Source: Macrocybe gigantea (lineage: Eukaryota > Basidiomycota > Agaricomycetes > Agaricales > Callistosporiaceae). Taken from it: a stretch of DNA of 64,000 nucleotides. The stretch is from the NCBI GenBank assembly GCA_011319805.1, contig SJRY01000038.1, positions 434,001 through 498,000 of the forward strand, read 5' to 3'. Below are positions 49,083 to 61,059 of this stretch, piece by piece; the first letter of the stretch is position 1; each line of letters starts with the position of its first letter. The position numbers were made by a program, and so were the translations under genes. A model generated the notes under the pieces. The model searched no databases and had not been told where the DNA came from. It saw only the letters and a list, made by a program, of their open reading frames with translations.

Positions 49083-52000
49083 ATGCCCAACAAAAATTCA
49101 CTCCCCCAAGCCATGGACGTCTTCGTCGTCCCAGACAGCGACGAACACGATTCAAACGAACTCCCCGACTCCCGACACGACTATCAACATCTTCCGCACT
49201 CCGCCCACATCTCCCCCGCCCGCGACAGCCGTATCCACACCTGGGTGTCCGATCAGTATTACCGCTTCTCACTTACTCCCGCCTCCCCGACCGCGTCACC
49301 TCACGCGCACCAGTCCAAGTCCTCATCGCTCTCTTCGGTTTCAGCTCTGTCATCCGGAGGGGCGAGCACCTCGGACTCGTCTGTACATTCGCTCCGCCCC
49401 GGGTCGTATGCCTCCCAACGCGACGGGAATGCCAGCCTGGTCATGCGCGCTGACTCGCCGCTCTTGGGATTCGACGCATCTAGCGGGCTGACGGATGACC
49501 CTCTTCAGTTCCCCTCGCCAGACTACGCGAGAGACCTCTCACCTCTGCAGGATGCCCAGTCGGACGCTGCGCATTGGGTTGGCGTCCTCGGCGACGAAAA
49601 GGTATGTCTTTCTCCATTCCATCCCGTGCGTCGTGGACCGTTCTGAGTTTTGCCTAGCATTTGCAAATCACGCCAACGCCTTCCCCTGCGCCTACGCCGC
49701 CGCCGCCAGCACCCGCAACCCCGCCGACGCAGCACACGACTCATGCGCGCTCGCGTTCGCAGTCCGTCGCGTCTCGTGCCCTTCCGTCGCCTGGTTCTTC
49801 ACCTAGACAGCGCATATCGTCAGGTCCCCACTCGCAATCGCGCATGCACTCGATATCTTCCACGCTCTCTTTTGAGACTTCACCCTCCCCGTCAAATGAG
49901 CCCCTTCCGCTTCCTCCTGCGGTTATTCCAGGCCTCCACAAACGTGCCAGTGCCCTCTCCCTCCGGAAACAGACGAGTGCGTTGTCTCTGCGCCGTGGAG
50001 TGGTAGGCAGTGGTGACACATCGTCCTTGTCATCTCCGCTTCCAGGAGCTGGGTTTACGTTCCCATCAGCCGTGCCTTCTTATCCGTCTTCTTTCTACTC
50101 GACTTCTTCCTCGGGAACTGGCGGTATTGGAGGCTCCCATTCACCCAAGGTTTCGATCTCCCGCTCTCCAAGCATCGGTGCAGAGCTGCTTTCTAGTGTC
50201 AGCGGAATTGCCACCCCTGATTCGAACCGAAACGCAGTCTATATCGACGATTCGGAGGACGTTGGTGAACGGCTAGGCGCCCTGCTTCTGGCAGCGGCCA
50301 ACGCTGCAAGTCCTTCATCTTCTTCGGCTTCTTCCCACTCTTCACATTCCCCGTCGCCGTCGACATCTGGCCTTATGATGCCGATGGGAGTTTATGCTCT
50401 GCGGGAAGAGGACGAGGATGAGAAACAGGCTCAAAGACAAGAACAATCTCGAGGACAACAGCCTTACCAGCCCGTAATGGAAAGTCATAGTCACGTGTAT
50501 GCTCATGCCCAGTCGACTGGTTCCCAAGTCTATCTCGGGCCGTCGGTATTATCCAGTCCCTCGACGCCGACGACGACGCCACCCTCCACATACACGACGC
50601 CCAAGACCTCGCCGACCACATCGTCCACCTCATTCACCTTATCCCGATCTAAACTTTCTCTGCCCTTGGCTGCTGAGATCGAGCATGAGCTCGAGGAAGG
50701 CGAGACAGTGCCCGTCCCTCCCGGATCGTACTTCCAACTGTATGGCCATCGATCGAGCTTGAGCCAAGGAAGCACGTTCTCCAGTGCCGCTTCGACCCCT
50801 ATTCCCGATGTGCGTGTCTACGGCCCGCGTTCCGGGAGCGTTGGCATTGCGTCACCTCTTCGCGATTCGTCCTTTACCTTGTCTTCCACATACGATGAGA
50901 CCGACGAAGAGGAAGATTACGAGTACTACGGCGACGACGACGGGCGTCATCACGAAGACAAAGGTCGTCTTGACGAGCAAGGTAGTGCGTCGCGATCGCC
51001 CTCGTTCGCTGTGCCACGCGCGGCCGGCGGGAACTTGGCTCTACCGCCCATGTGCAGATCTCGTTGGTCGTTGTCATCTTCCCTCGAAGAGGAACGCGGG
51101 CGCAATGCGCAGGACTCCGGCTCTCGCGATATCTCATCGCTGCTGGTTTCGCCCACTTCGCACCTGCGCCGGAGCAAGAAAAAGAAGCACCGCGAGTCCC
51201 GCAAGCGCGAAAGCTTGGAGGCACGCGACGTGCACTTGCACCATTACCATAATCATCACAGTCTGCCCAAGTCGGCGTCGACCTCGAATCTGAAGCGATA
51301 CTCGAGATCGATCGTGAACGGTAGCATCGGCCTCGGTGGAAAATTGCTGGTCGGCGCTGGCAACCTCGCAGGAAGCGATGCGAGCGCGAGTGAGAAGGTG
51401 ACAGGAAGCGCCGTAGGTGGAGGCAGTGGTGGCAAGAGGAAGAGGTTGGTGTCGTTTATTGCGAAGCTGGCGGGTGGTAGCGGTAGTGGCGCTGGGGCAA
51501 CGAGTACTTATTCTCTGGCTGCCGGACCCGATATCCATTCTCTCCCAACTGTCATCTCTACTCCTATGAGCGCCTTCGGAGATGAACCTATGGCAACCCG
51601 CGATGGCCCTGCGCAACTCACGCAGTCACAGGTGGCTCAAGAAAAGGAACTGCCCCTTATCCGTAGGTCTTCCACAGGCTCCTCGTCTTCACGATCGTCG
51701 CCTCCTCCCTTACCGCCGCCAAAGGATGTGGGCAGTCCTGTGTCCCGCTCCGCCTCCGTCCTGGGCGTTAGCGTCAGTATTTTGCCACCCATCCCTGCCT
51801 CCCCGCCCGCATCGCCGATGATGCCGAGCCACCCGGAGAACGACAAAGTGCCAGACAAATCCATACCGGCCTCACCTCGTGTCGAGGCTGCTACCGAGAG
51901 CCCTGCAAGTACCAACAACTCGACGACTGTTAAGCCAAACGACGCGCCTTCCACAACTCCACGAAGGATGCGGGCTAGAGCGGGCTCGGTTCCTTTGCCC

Positions 52001-53229
52001 CGTTCTGCTCCTCCCTCGGTCACTCTTCCTCCCCTCCCTCCGACGTCGCTCCTGCCTGCCCCAGTATTGCTCTCTTCGTTCCCTTTACCGCCGGACTCGA
52101 TGCCGATAAGAACCCGTGCACGCTCCGGATCTGCCAGCGCCGTGTTAGAGCTCGGCTTCGTCCCAAGCAGATCCGTTCCACCCGTCCCTCCCCTTCCGTT
52201 GAGCCCGAATCGGCCTCGGGTCTTGGGCACCGAGCTGGCAAAAGCCAGATCGTTGCCTGATGGCATCACAGTTGGCTCAAGGACGATCGCTGGAGTACTT
52301 CAGGGCGAGTGGACACCCGCCACAGTGCATGCGTCTGCGTCCCCTTCGACACCGCCGACTCTCGAGCGCGCTTTCTCCCCGCGTCTACGGTCAAGCCCTC
52401 CTCTCCGTTGTCCAGCCCGAGTCGGACTCAGTTTCAGCTCCAGGGTTCGCCACCTTCTTCGCCCCGTGTGCCGTCGCTCCACCCTTCGACCTCGACTCCG
52501 CAATTAGTTCCCAGCTCCCAGCGCATGAGGACCGTATCTGATGCAGTGCCGTTGGTCAGAAGCCGCGGCGATGAAAGGAAAATGATAGGGAGGCTGAGCA
52601 TTGGCGGTCCAGGGATTCGGATGAGGGGTCTCGTAGACAATGCGAGGTCCTGGCTAGTAGGTACCCCGTCGGCACCATCATCAACAAGGAGGAACTCGCA
52701 CGACTCGGCGTACGAGACCCCCATTTCATCCCCGACCTCGGCTACCTTCTCTATCCCCAGCGCATCCTCGTCACTCTCCCTGGCTCTGAAACCGTTCACA
52801 ACCAAGTCTTCATCTCCCTCTGTGGTAACCCCCGGCGGTAGCGGCAGTCCTCGGGCGGTCTCACCTTTGCCCTTCACCTCGCTTCACGCCTCCAAGAAGT
52901 CGTCTAAAGGCAAGCGTAGGCTTGTCATAAGCGGGATCGGCGAAGACGAGCGCGGACTCTGTTACGAAGCCGTGAAGAGCTGGTGCGAAGGGTTCGGAGA
53001 AATCAGGGAGATTAAGAAGCGTGGGCACGGCTGTCTCGAAGTCGACTTCAAGAAGGCGAGCGTGGCTGAGACGGTGAGCTCCACTTTGTCGTCACGACCG
53101 TCATCATTTTTTCTCTTTTTTTTTCGCTGACATGTCGACTTTGATTAGGTATGCCGCGTGCAAGCGCAGGTTTACATCAGGGGTGCCGGCAGCGTCAATC
53201 TGAGCTGGTACACTAAAAACAAAAAATGA
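49083..53229 (+). CDS. Large Ser/Pro-rich protein with C-terminal RRM-like domain
   Basis: Function unknown. Start chosen at 49083 (MPNKNSLPQAMDVFVVPDSD); an internal ATG at 49113 is possible. Exon 1 ends at 49601 and exon 2 starts at 49658 (HLQITPTPSPAPTPP). Most of the protein is disordered: Ser/Thr/Pro-rich with an acidic patch (DETDEEEDYEYYGDDDG), a basic/His patch (RRSKKKKHRESRKRESLE, then HLHHYHNHH) and a Gly/Ser stretch. Near 52379 the frame shifts at a CCCC run as if one base were missing; the Ser/Pro sequence continues on the other side (STVKPSSPLSS). The end is ordered: KRRLVISGIGEDERGLCYEA, then GFGEIREIKKRGHGCLEVDF, an intron (53074-53148), then VCRVQAQVYIRGAGSVNLSW. This fits an RRM-like fold. 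About 1,350 residues; possibly an RNA-associated regulator. Confidence 0.75.
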
Positions 53230-56200
53230 CCGACCCGCACACTCTGTCCGTCGAAACGACAAAAAATCCGATCCGCGACAAAGAAAAAAATCATCAATTT
53301 ATTTCTGTATATATTCCATTTTATTTCCCTGACGTTCGATAACTTCGCAAAATCCACGTCATACCTGTCCATCGCAAATACCGTGAAACAATATCCCGTC
53401 ACCCCAGATTCCCACACTTTTCGCCCTCGCTATCGTTCATCGTCCGCTGTCGCTTCGTCATTTACCCTGCCTCGACATGCATTCCATCGCTCCATCCTCA
53501 TTGCACATCTTCCCATCCAAGCAATCATACATATTTCATCTCATCATCGCCTTCGTTCAGTAATACCGACGAAGCCTGGCGCTTTTTTTTTTTAAGACAT
53601 TCTTTTTTCTCCGACTTTCATGATCCTTCCATTGGGGAGGACCATTTCGATTGCCAAGTTCGCCTTCCCGAGACGCTACCCATGGACGCCATTCAGAAAC
53701 AACAGAAAGATGGACCATCCGTCCGAAGATGTATCAGTACCGACAGCTCGTATCCTCAAGGAATTGTACACCGCATATCATCTCATCACCATACGCTCCT
53801 TTCCAACTGCTGCTTAATCATAACACCGCCGGATCATCACATTCATTTTCTCTCATCTCGCACAATCTCTATGAAGATCGCCATTCGTCAACCCAACACT
53901 CCTTCGCTGTACTATTTATTGTATCGGTATCCGACATCCTCCGCTCTTTCATATTCCTCATAACTGTCGCACGCATCACATTCCTTTCAAGTCCTCGTTC
54001 TTTAATATTTCCTTCTCTATTTATCGGTGTACAATTTCTTCCGTGTGTCCATGTTCACATCGGCCTTAATCAGCCTTCGCATCACCTTCGTGCGGTCTTT
54101 TCTTTTTTCTAATTCTCAAGTATAAACTCCGTCTTCCCCAAGGCGATTTGGCTAAATTTGCTTCCTCGTAGTGTTCCCTTGTCTTTTATTTCTTTTATTT
54201 CTTTTATTTTGTTGGCATTGATTCAAGTTATTGGACATCTACTGTGCATCCATAGACTAGACTTTGAAGGAACAGAATAAAGCAAAATTTGACTACATTT
54301 TGCAGTGATCGAGATTCACTGTTTTCGTCAATCAAGAGTCTCTTTTCGCGGGTTCTGAAAATGCATTGATCGGTTTCGCACGGCCTTGTAGATCACTAAA
54401 GCACCAAGTAGTAGCTGAAGTACATAGGTGAGCCGATGAATGTTATCTTGTCTCATCGATGACTGGAATTTATCCTGGATAGGTAGTGATTTCCAACATC
54501 TTGACATCGCTCGTGCAGAACCGCCGGTTTACGTTGATCGAAAACCGAATTTCAGATAACAAAAAGCTGTAATTTCGACGCTCCAGGTTTGGAAGGTTCA
54601 ATGAATGGACGAACATCTCATTTATGGACCATTCCCCATGTTGGTTCTTCTCTCAGTCGCCGTCTTCCGTGATGAGTGCTAAAAGATAGCCCGACAATAG
54701 AAGCAGACATGTTTTGACGCCATGTCATATCCAGCGATCATGAAGAACTCTTCCACTCTGAGGCCTTGGTGGTCCCTTTCAGGTTCTTTTCGCTTGCGAG
54801 ACGCCCGTCGTGACGTGATGGATCCTGCCTATTCATCTTCCATGGCCGCTGTCATGTCCTGAGCGGCAAGGCTAGAGCAAGGCAAAGCGTGTTCTATGAT
54901 CCAATGACAAGCCGCTCCCTGAGTACGTTACTCCCGAATTCGCGTTTTCGCATGTCGGATTGACCCCCTACGTGTTCGAAGTTTGATCCAAGAGCGCTTT
55001 GCCAACCGAGTTTTAACACCAAAATAGCGAGAAACTCTCTTGCAAGCCGCCTTCCCCGACACCATAAATCGGCCAGAAGGTCTGATGACACCAGTCTTTC
55101 CTGCTCACGGTGATCAACCGTTAGGTCAAGCCCGTCTTCGGGAGTGTTTGAACCATGCGAGATCTTCTGGGTGTTGCAAATGTTGCAAATGGGGTGTTGT
55201 CCGGGTAAAGCCGCCTTAACACATTGCACCGCAGTCGCTGGTCGTGTAAAGCCAACATCCTTTTAGATTGCTAACTCTCCCATATGTCACGACTATTCGG
55301 ATCCAACATGCGGATCCTTACTTTCGCCCCAGCGCAAGATATTCTCTCAATGGAAAGATTGACGACCATCTCCTTTCAACGATATTAAGGAGCGAAAGCA
55401 GTCAATGCCTAACGACATGCATGATCGCGGACGTCGACAACGATCAAGTGCGTCTATCGCCACTAATATTCGATCAGGGACACCCCCGATTCAAAAAATG
55501 CCAACGAACTGCTCGTCTCCTGTCATAGCCTACATATGTTCCCCATATAACACTTATCAGGCAGAAAACAGAATATTCATCTCCTACGCGTATCGACCGT
55601 CTTATCACCGCTATGGTTAACTCTCTCCAGAGCCCTTTTTTATTCCTCCGTGTGCGTTATCCACAATGTTAGTCCTGAGCTGGGCGCCTCCCTGCTCTGT
55701 AACGACGGGTATGATGCAGAACTGTAACAGGTGCTGAATTCTGTAACATGGGCCGGATAGGACCCACCTGTTTACCATCATACCCGTCGAGACGCGAGGG
55801 TAGGACATCAATGTATCCAAGGTGAACGCCTCAAATGGCTCTAGCCTTTTGGCGACTGGTGACGGGGAAGTCCCTTATATAATAGTCCGGCCAATGAACA
55901 AAAGATTTCGCTGTCGTTGGGCGCGAGTTATTAGAGTGTGTTATCTCCGCATTCCTTTGACTGAGCAAAAGTCCGAGAATCCGCGGCAGTAAACAGATCT
56001 CCTTTCGTGCGAAGCTGGCAAGGGTCGAGACATGTTTTACACCTGAGACTCACTACGATAGAGCGGGAGCGAAGTAGAGTTAACGAGGACAGTGGCAACC
56101 ATTGCTGATCTAGATGTTGTGAATACAAGCATGTTACATGTTCTTAGGCCTTTGATAGGCAATATTGAGTACCATGTATACCGAACGACGCGGCTGTACA

Positions 56201-56389
56201 TCGCGGGGTCCTTTCAGCATGCCTTAATGAGCTAGAGCTGGAAAATCTGGGTACCAAATATTCGATGTTAGATAGCTACATGCGCTTCAAACAGAAGTGG
56301 CGACAAAGCCAGTACGAGCGGCCCAAGGCCCGCTTTATGAGCGAGCAAAGTAGAGAGAGGGCGTAGCTGTCAAGCCACAGGTCCTTCAT
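53230..56389. other. Intergenic stretch of about 3.2 kb, no gene recognised
   Basis: The first 0.9 kb is strongly T/C-rich on the plus strand, probably 3' UTR of the large gene. The rest has short open frames (for example minus 54894-55229) without motifs. Confidence 0.45.
54182..54210. repeat. Short tandem repeat, unit TTTCTTTTA
   Basis: About three copies of a 9-nt unit in T-rich DNA downstream of the large gene. Confidence 0.75.
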
Positions 56390-59298
56390 TCATTGGGCCT
56401 CAGCTTCTGTTTCCTCGTGAGTGTTAAGGGGAGTGGTATTCGATGACCGTGTTGCTTTGTTAGGTATAGAATCTGCGTTGGAGCGCTTCCGCTTGGCGAA
56501 CGTACGATTTAATGATGGAGGAGGCTCCGGAATACCCTCGATCTGAGGACCCGCTTCCGATGGTGTCGATCTTGACTGTCGACTTGAAAATTGGGGAGTG
56601 CCTCCGCCTTGCAAGCTATGTTGGTTATGTAACAGATTCTCTTGCTTTATCCTGTTTCGTGCCTGCGTCGTGTCGCTAGGCGGAGGGTCGTAGGAAACAC
56701 TCGAGTCATCAGGAGGCCAGTCAGACCGTGCAAGGGCCTTGTTCATGGCCTCAAGCATCTTCCTAGGTGTGAGCTCCTTGCTTCTGTCGCACTTTTTCAG
56801 GGCTTTGGCGTTGGCTTTTACCAAGACGCGAAGCCGCTCAAGCAGCTCGGTCAAAGCAGGATTGCCAGAAACTTTCAACTCCTGCGTTCCAACCCAAGTA
56901 TATTTCTTCGCGTAGCGGTCGTCGGACTCGAACAGCCATGCAGCGGCTCCAGTTCCGCGAGAGTGCCCGTGTTTGACGTGGCAGAGGACACACCAAATTA
57001 ATACCCAATACACGGATTCTAGGTCGTGTCGGAGATGATGGTCCTCCTTCTCATCGCCTAGGATGCCAAGCGCCATGAAGGGCCAGGTTCCCTGTAGAAA
57101 TGAGTGAACAATTGTCGATTCGTTGCAAAAGGCAGAGACCCATACAGTCATGTCCTTCAGTTCTTTATCAATGTAGTCCTTAAATTGCTCTGGATGCGGG
57201 TCTAGTTCGGATATGGCAATCGTGCTGTAGTCGAAATCATGCAGGAAACCGCCTGATTTCTGCTGATGTAGTAAGACATTGCCTAGACTGACATCTCGGT
57301 GTAGCACGCCACATAGGTATGCGATAGCAAGCCCTATCTCGCGGATCACGACTTTAGAATTGGCTGGCTCTAGGCATGATCACACGTACCTATTACAACA
57401 TCGCGTAGCGCAGTGACCAGCTGCTTTGTACCGTCGAAGCTTGTTATATGACGACCAACACATCCAGTCAACGTTCTAATGCGGTCCCGATCGAAATCCG
57501 AAGGGTCGCATGTTTTACTGGCTTTGGGTCTGAGTCTAGCTGATTGCGTCACGAGGCCATACTTGTCCGCATCTTCATGCAAGGCCAGGTTAAAAGTGCC
57601 CACATAGTCGGTTAGACCCGACACGTTAGAGTCGCCCATGAAATCCCCTAGCTCATGCTTGATAGTCTGCTGTATTTGGGGTTGCCTAAAATGCTCCTCG
57701 ATCCTTTCATAGTAGTACCCCTCGTCAATGCTTGTTCTTTGTTGCCATGAATCCTTCAGAACGAAAATTCTTCCGCGGAAATTGTCGTGATCTATGAGCA
57801 CTTTGTATACGCCAGATGCCGGACTGAAAAGTCCATTGGAACTATGCAGAGTCTCAAACACAAAACACTCTACAACTTCGCCCTGATTAGGGTCCCGTTT
57901 GACTACGAGAAAGTTAATAAGGACGTCGAGTTTAAAAAGCAGACGACATACAAGGTGTTCGTGCTAGGCGATGCTCAGGAGGAATGACAACAAGATTACC
58001 AGTATACCCTGTGGATAATGTTGGGGTCAACTAATCTTGTGCCACGCAGACCAGTACAACGTACCGGGAACTGTCGAAACAAGAGAATGCTCCTTCAGCC
58101 GAGCGCAAGCTCGCATCCAGAAGGCTCCCTGTTTAACCGTCCCTTTCTGGCCTTTCAGATCAGGTGCCAAATCTAGGAGTAGGCCAAACATTCTTTCAAA
58201 TTCGGTGGTAGTCACTCTTCTGATAGTCGGGTCCCAACCAACGACGGTCCTAGGTATCACGCGTCGTGGGTGAACGAGGCGCCATAGGAATTTCTGCAAA
58301 GTGTGTGGCGATAAAACGTAATTGACCGAAATGGAGGAAATGACTCCGGATCGGTCAAAACGGAAAATGCGAAATGTTGGGCCGTAAACTCCTATGACAA
58401 AAACAAAACAGCTCTTGTGCTGTTGGAGAAGATTGACGCCATTCTTGGCCAACTGTACGCGGGTTTCCTGATGATCCCTAGAGGGCTGACACTGTCCATC
58501 ACTGAGAATAGGATCGGCAGATATGTTGCGCTTAGCCTCCCAGACGTTTGCGGCCTGAGTCCAGTCCTCGATCAGGTTGGTTGCAGCTCCGGGGAATCCA
58601 TTACAAATGTCGGGATAGGTCTCATGTTGAGCCCAATGAAGAGGGTCAAATTGTGTGCTGTGCGTATCGACGAAATGAGGGCGAAGTTCCGGTGGGAAGC
58701 CTTCGACAAGCTTGTGAAGTCCAGAGACCTGACACCAGAAATAAGAGTGAGAACACGAAGGAGGTATCATGTGTACACACTAATGGTGTATACATTGCGC
58801 CTTCCGGCAATGACTTTCTCAGGACAGAAAAAATGTCTGTAGCGTCGAAAGGTGGGGCGTCGGGAAGATCATCGGTACATGGAACGTAGCTGTCGAAAAA
58901 TTCATCGATGGTTAAATCAGTTCGGCAAGCATGGTTCGCTCGAAATTCGTCATCCCATTCAATGACCGCTTTTGTGGAGTTCGCTTTTCGAGGAGTCCCA
59001 CACCTGAAATCCCTAGCGCTGCTGGCTTTGCCCGCCGCAGGAGTTTGCTGCACCGACGAGACAGTAGTATTATTTGGCACAGCAGGGGGAGGAGGGTCGC
59101 CCTTGTTAATCGGGAGCGCACATTTGATGCAAAACGCGCTCCAGAATGTGATACAGAGACCATTTCGGTGTCTGTCTTGTCAGTAAATCGGGGTTCGGAG
59201 CCTGCTTCAATAAAGAGACGACGACGTTTCCTGGGGCGCGTTGAGATAGTGGCAGTCGTGCTGGCTGAACCAGTGGTATAATATAAAGTGTTTGCCAT
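56390..59298 (-). CDS. FunK1-type fungal protein kinase
   Basis: A predicted serine/threonine kinase of the basidiomycete-expanded FunK1 family. The start at 59298 gives MANTLYYTTG and a basic PRKRRR cluster that could be a nuclear signal. An upstream exon carries TDLTIDEFFDSYVPCTDD and PPFDATDIFSVLRKSL. A middle exon has GFPPELRPHFVDT, TYPDICNGFPG, TRVQLAKNGVNLLQQHKSCF, FRIFRFDRSGVISSISVNYV and FLWRLVHP. Then VYKVLIDHDNFRGRIFVLKD contains the ATP-binding Lys region. The last exon has GVLHRDVSLGNVLL (HRD catalytic loop) and FLHDFDYS (DFD in place of DFG, usual in FunK1). The C-tail is Ser/Pro-rich with KRKRS. Two joins, near 59180 and 58060-57957, do not fit one GT-AG frame by my reading, so the model is not fully resolved. 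About 850 residues. Confidence 0.8.
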
Positions 59299-59581
59299 GG
59301 CTGAATTATACCGGGTTATAGCCGGGCCACAACTTGAAAACGGCGAACAATGGAGTTGAGAGTCTTCGCGTTTTCCTAGTGAGCGTGTCGCGCTGAGCGA
59401 GAAGAGGATATGGCGAGGTGGGGGAAAGCTTTAGCTTTCCGGCTCCGCCTAGGAAAGCCAGTGGGGAGGCGGGATGCGCTGCGTTCCCCAACTGAACAGG
59501 AGGCTACGACGCGACGAGCGGATCTCGGCTCCCAAATCTGCAGGAGTAGGCGGAGTGTGTCCATGTAACGATTTTTCTAAT

Positions 59582-60390
59582 CTATGACAGGGTGTGGTGT
59601 GATGTGGGTGGTCCACTAGCCTCTGTGCTGTGAATTAAGGTGGCTACTGTGCGATGTATCTGAGGCGACGCTTGTAAGTATGGTGCCATAATCTGCGCAT
59701 GCTTGCGCAAGTATCGTAAAAAGGCATCACTAGACCATCGCCCGATGACCTTTACCGTGTCTAGCGGGACCCCTCGCAGGAGGTATTCCAGGGTTGCTCC
59801 TATTCGGATTCCATGGCCCGGGATGTGGGGGATGCCTGCGTCCCACTCAGCTTTGGCAATACGCTCCAGGAAGGCTTTCTTGGTGAGTGGGCGCCGTGGA
59901 TGGCCCTGTGGGTGTCGATATGCGAATAGGTGTTCATTGGGCATGGGTGCATTTATTTCCAGGTGATTCTTTAAAGCCTCGTCCGGATCCAGTGGGTGCT
60001 GCTGGCGACTCCAGTATACATCCTGGCCTCGGATCGCTGTCTTGGTGCGTGGAAGGTGCAGAACTGTCACCCTGAGGTTTTCTCGTGTCTGGTCATAGCG
60101 GAGATCAGATGGCTTTATGTGGACGGTCGGGTTATATTTCTTGAGTGACGGTACCGTGAATTCTCCCAAACGCGCCGCGGCGAAGAAGGATGTCAGGAGG
60201 CATGCAAAGACGGCCGTGTCGAAGGGAGAGGATAAGTCCAGCTGTGACCTGATGGCTGTCATGGATGCGATCGTGTATGGTTGCCTTTGCAGTCGTTTGG
60301 TGTTTGCAGGTGCCACGCGCTCCGCTGCCTTGAGGATCATGTCCATTTCGTTCGCATTGATGTTCCATTGGACACCATCAGCAAAATGTC
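59582..60390 (-). pseudogene. Tyrosine recombinase fragment (DNA breaking-rejoining family), N-terminus missing
   Basis: The catalytic domain of a tyrosine recombinase, the enzyme type that cuts and rejoins DNA through a covalent phosphotyrosine. The visible active-site set is Arg in FFAAARLGEF, His-x2-Arg in IPGHGIRIGATLEYLL, Trp in IGRWSSDAFL, and the nucleophile Tyr in FLRYLRKHAQ. This matches the agaricomycete 'DNA breaking-rejoining enzyme' group, which usually has an additional DNA-binding SAM-like domain before it. Here coding similarity stops at 60390, where the sequence looks like a splice acceptor (ttttacag). Upstream lies only an AT-rich repeat block and then another gene. No exon for the missing domain is visible. 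The last residues are Ser/Thr-rich. It is therefore a 5'-truncated copy, although the catalytic residues survive. Confidence 0.75.
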
Positions 60391-60408
60391 CTGTAAAATA
60401 CATTAGAA

Positions 60409-60424
60409 TACATTGCAATACATT
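60409..60424. repeat. 16-bp direct repeat, left copy
   Basis: TACATTGCAATACATT, identical to the copy at 60774-60789. The pair brackets about 350 bp that contains the tandem array. The core ATTGCAAT is itself palindromic. Confidence 0.7.
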
Positions 60425-60470
60425 GTCACCATTGTCCACATTGTATCCAATTTTATTAGGCTAGTATACA

Positions 60471-60486
60471 TTGCCTCACAAGGCAA
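60471..60486. repeat. Inverted repeat inside the AT-rich block
   Basis: TTGCCT-CACA-AGGCAA, 6-bp perfect arms with a 4-nt loop. Possible recombinase or regulator site, or chance. Confidence 0.4.
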
Positions 60487-60567
60487 CAATTACTAGGCAA
60501 TTTTGTATTAACATTGTATAGTAAACTTAAGATAGTAGACCTTGCAAGGATACTAGCAAAATTGTAA

Positions 60568-60766
60568 GACCATACAAGATTATCCCTACCATACAATGTT
60601 ATCCAATTTTAGCTTGACCATACAAGATTATCTCTACCATACAATGTTATCCATTTTTAGCTCAACCATACAATGTTATCCATTTTTATCCCTACCATAC
60701 AATGTTATCCATTTTTAGCTCTACTATACAATGTATCCAATTTTATTTCTACCATACAAGATTGTT
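60568..60766. repeat. Tandem array, unit about 28 nt (ACCATACAATGTTATCC core)
   Basis: Consecutive copies of ACCATACAAxxTTATCC followed by ATTTTTAGCTC or ATTTTATC. About eight partial or full units are seen with small differences (AATG or AGAT in the middle). AT-rich, non-coding, and located immediately upstream of the truncated recombinase on its transcribed side. Confidence 0.8.
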
Positions 60767-60773
60767 ACAACTC

Positions 60774-60789
60774 TACATTGCAATACATT
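60774..60789. repeat. 16-bp direct repeat, right copy
   Basis: Exact copy of 60409-60424. Confidence 0.7.
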
Positions 60790-61059
60790 TCAATGGAAGA
60801 AAGCCTGGATTATGGGCTTTTTTTTTTATGCTGGCATTAGATTTCTTACAATCCCACATTGATCAGTACAAATGTATCATTGTCAATATTATATACATGC
60901 AATAAAAAAGGAAAGACAGCAAAGGAGCACATCAAGCATGGAGGAAGGGAGGGAGAGAATACAGACAAAGCCACCATCAATTCTTCTTTCGCGATGTCAC
61001 CGCGCCTCTCTTTGCACGTCCTCGGCGTCGGCCTCGCACCGCGGGCAATTCGCCGGTGG

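Larger units (their letters stand above)
60391..61059. other. AT-rich repeat block and spacer
   Basis: An abrupt change to AT-rich DNA holds the 28-nt array, 16-nt direct repeats and an inverted repeat listed separately. After about 60790 the sequence returns to ordinary composition without a gene. Confidence 0.6.
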
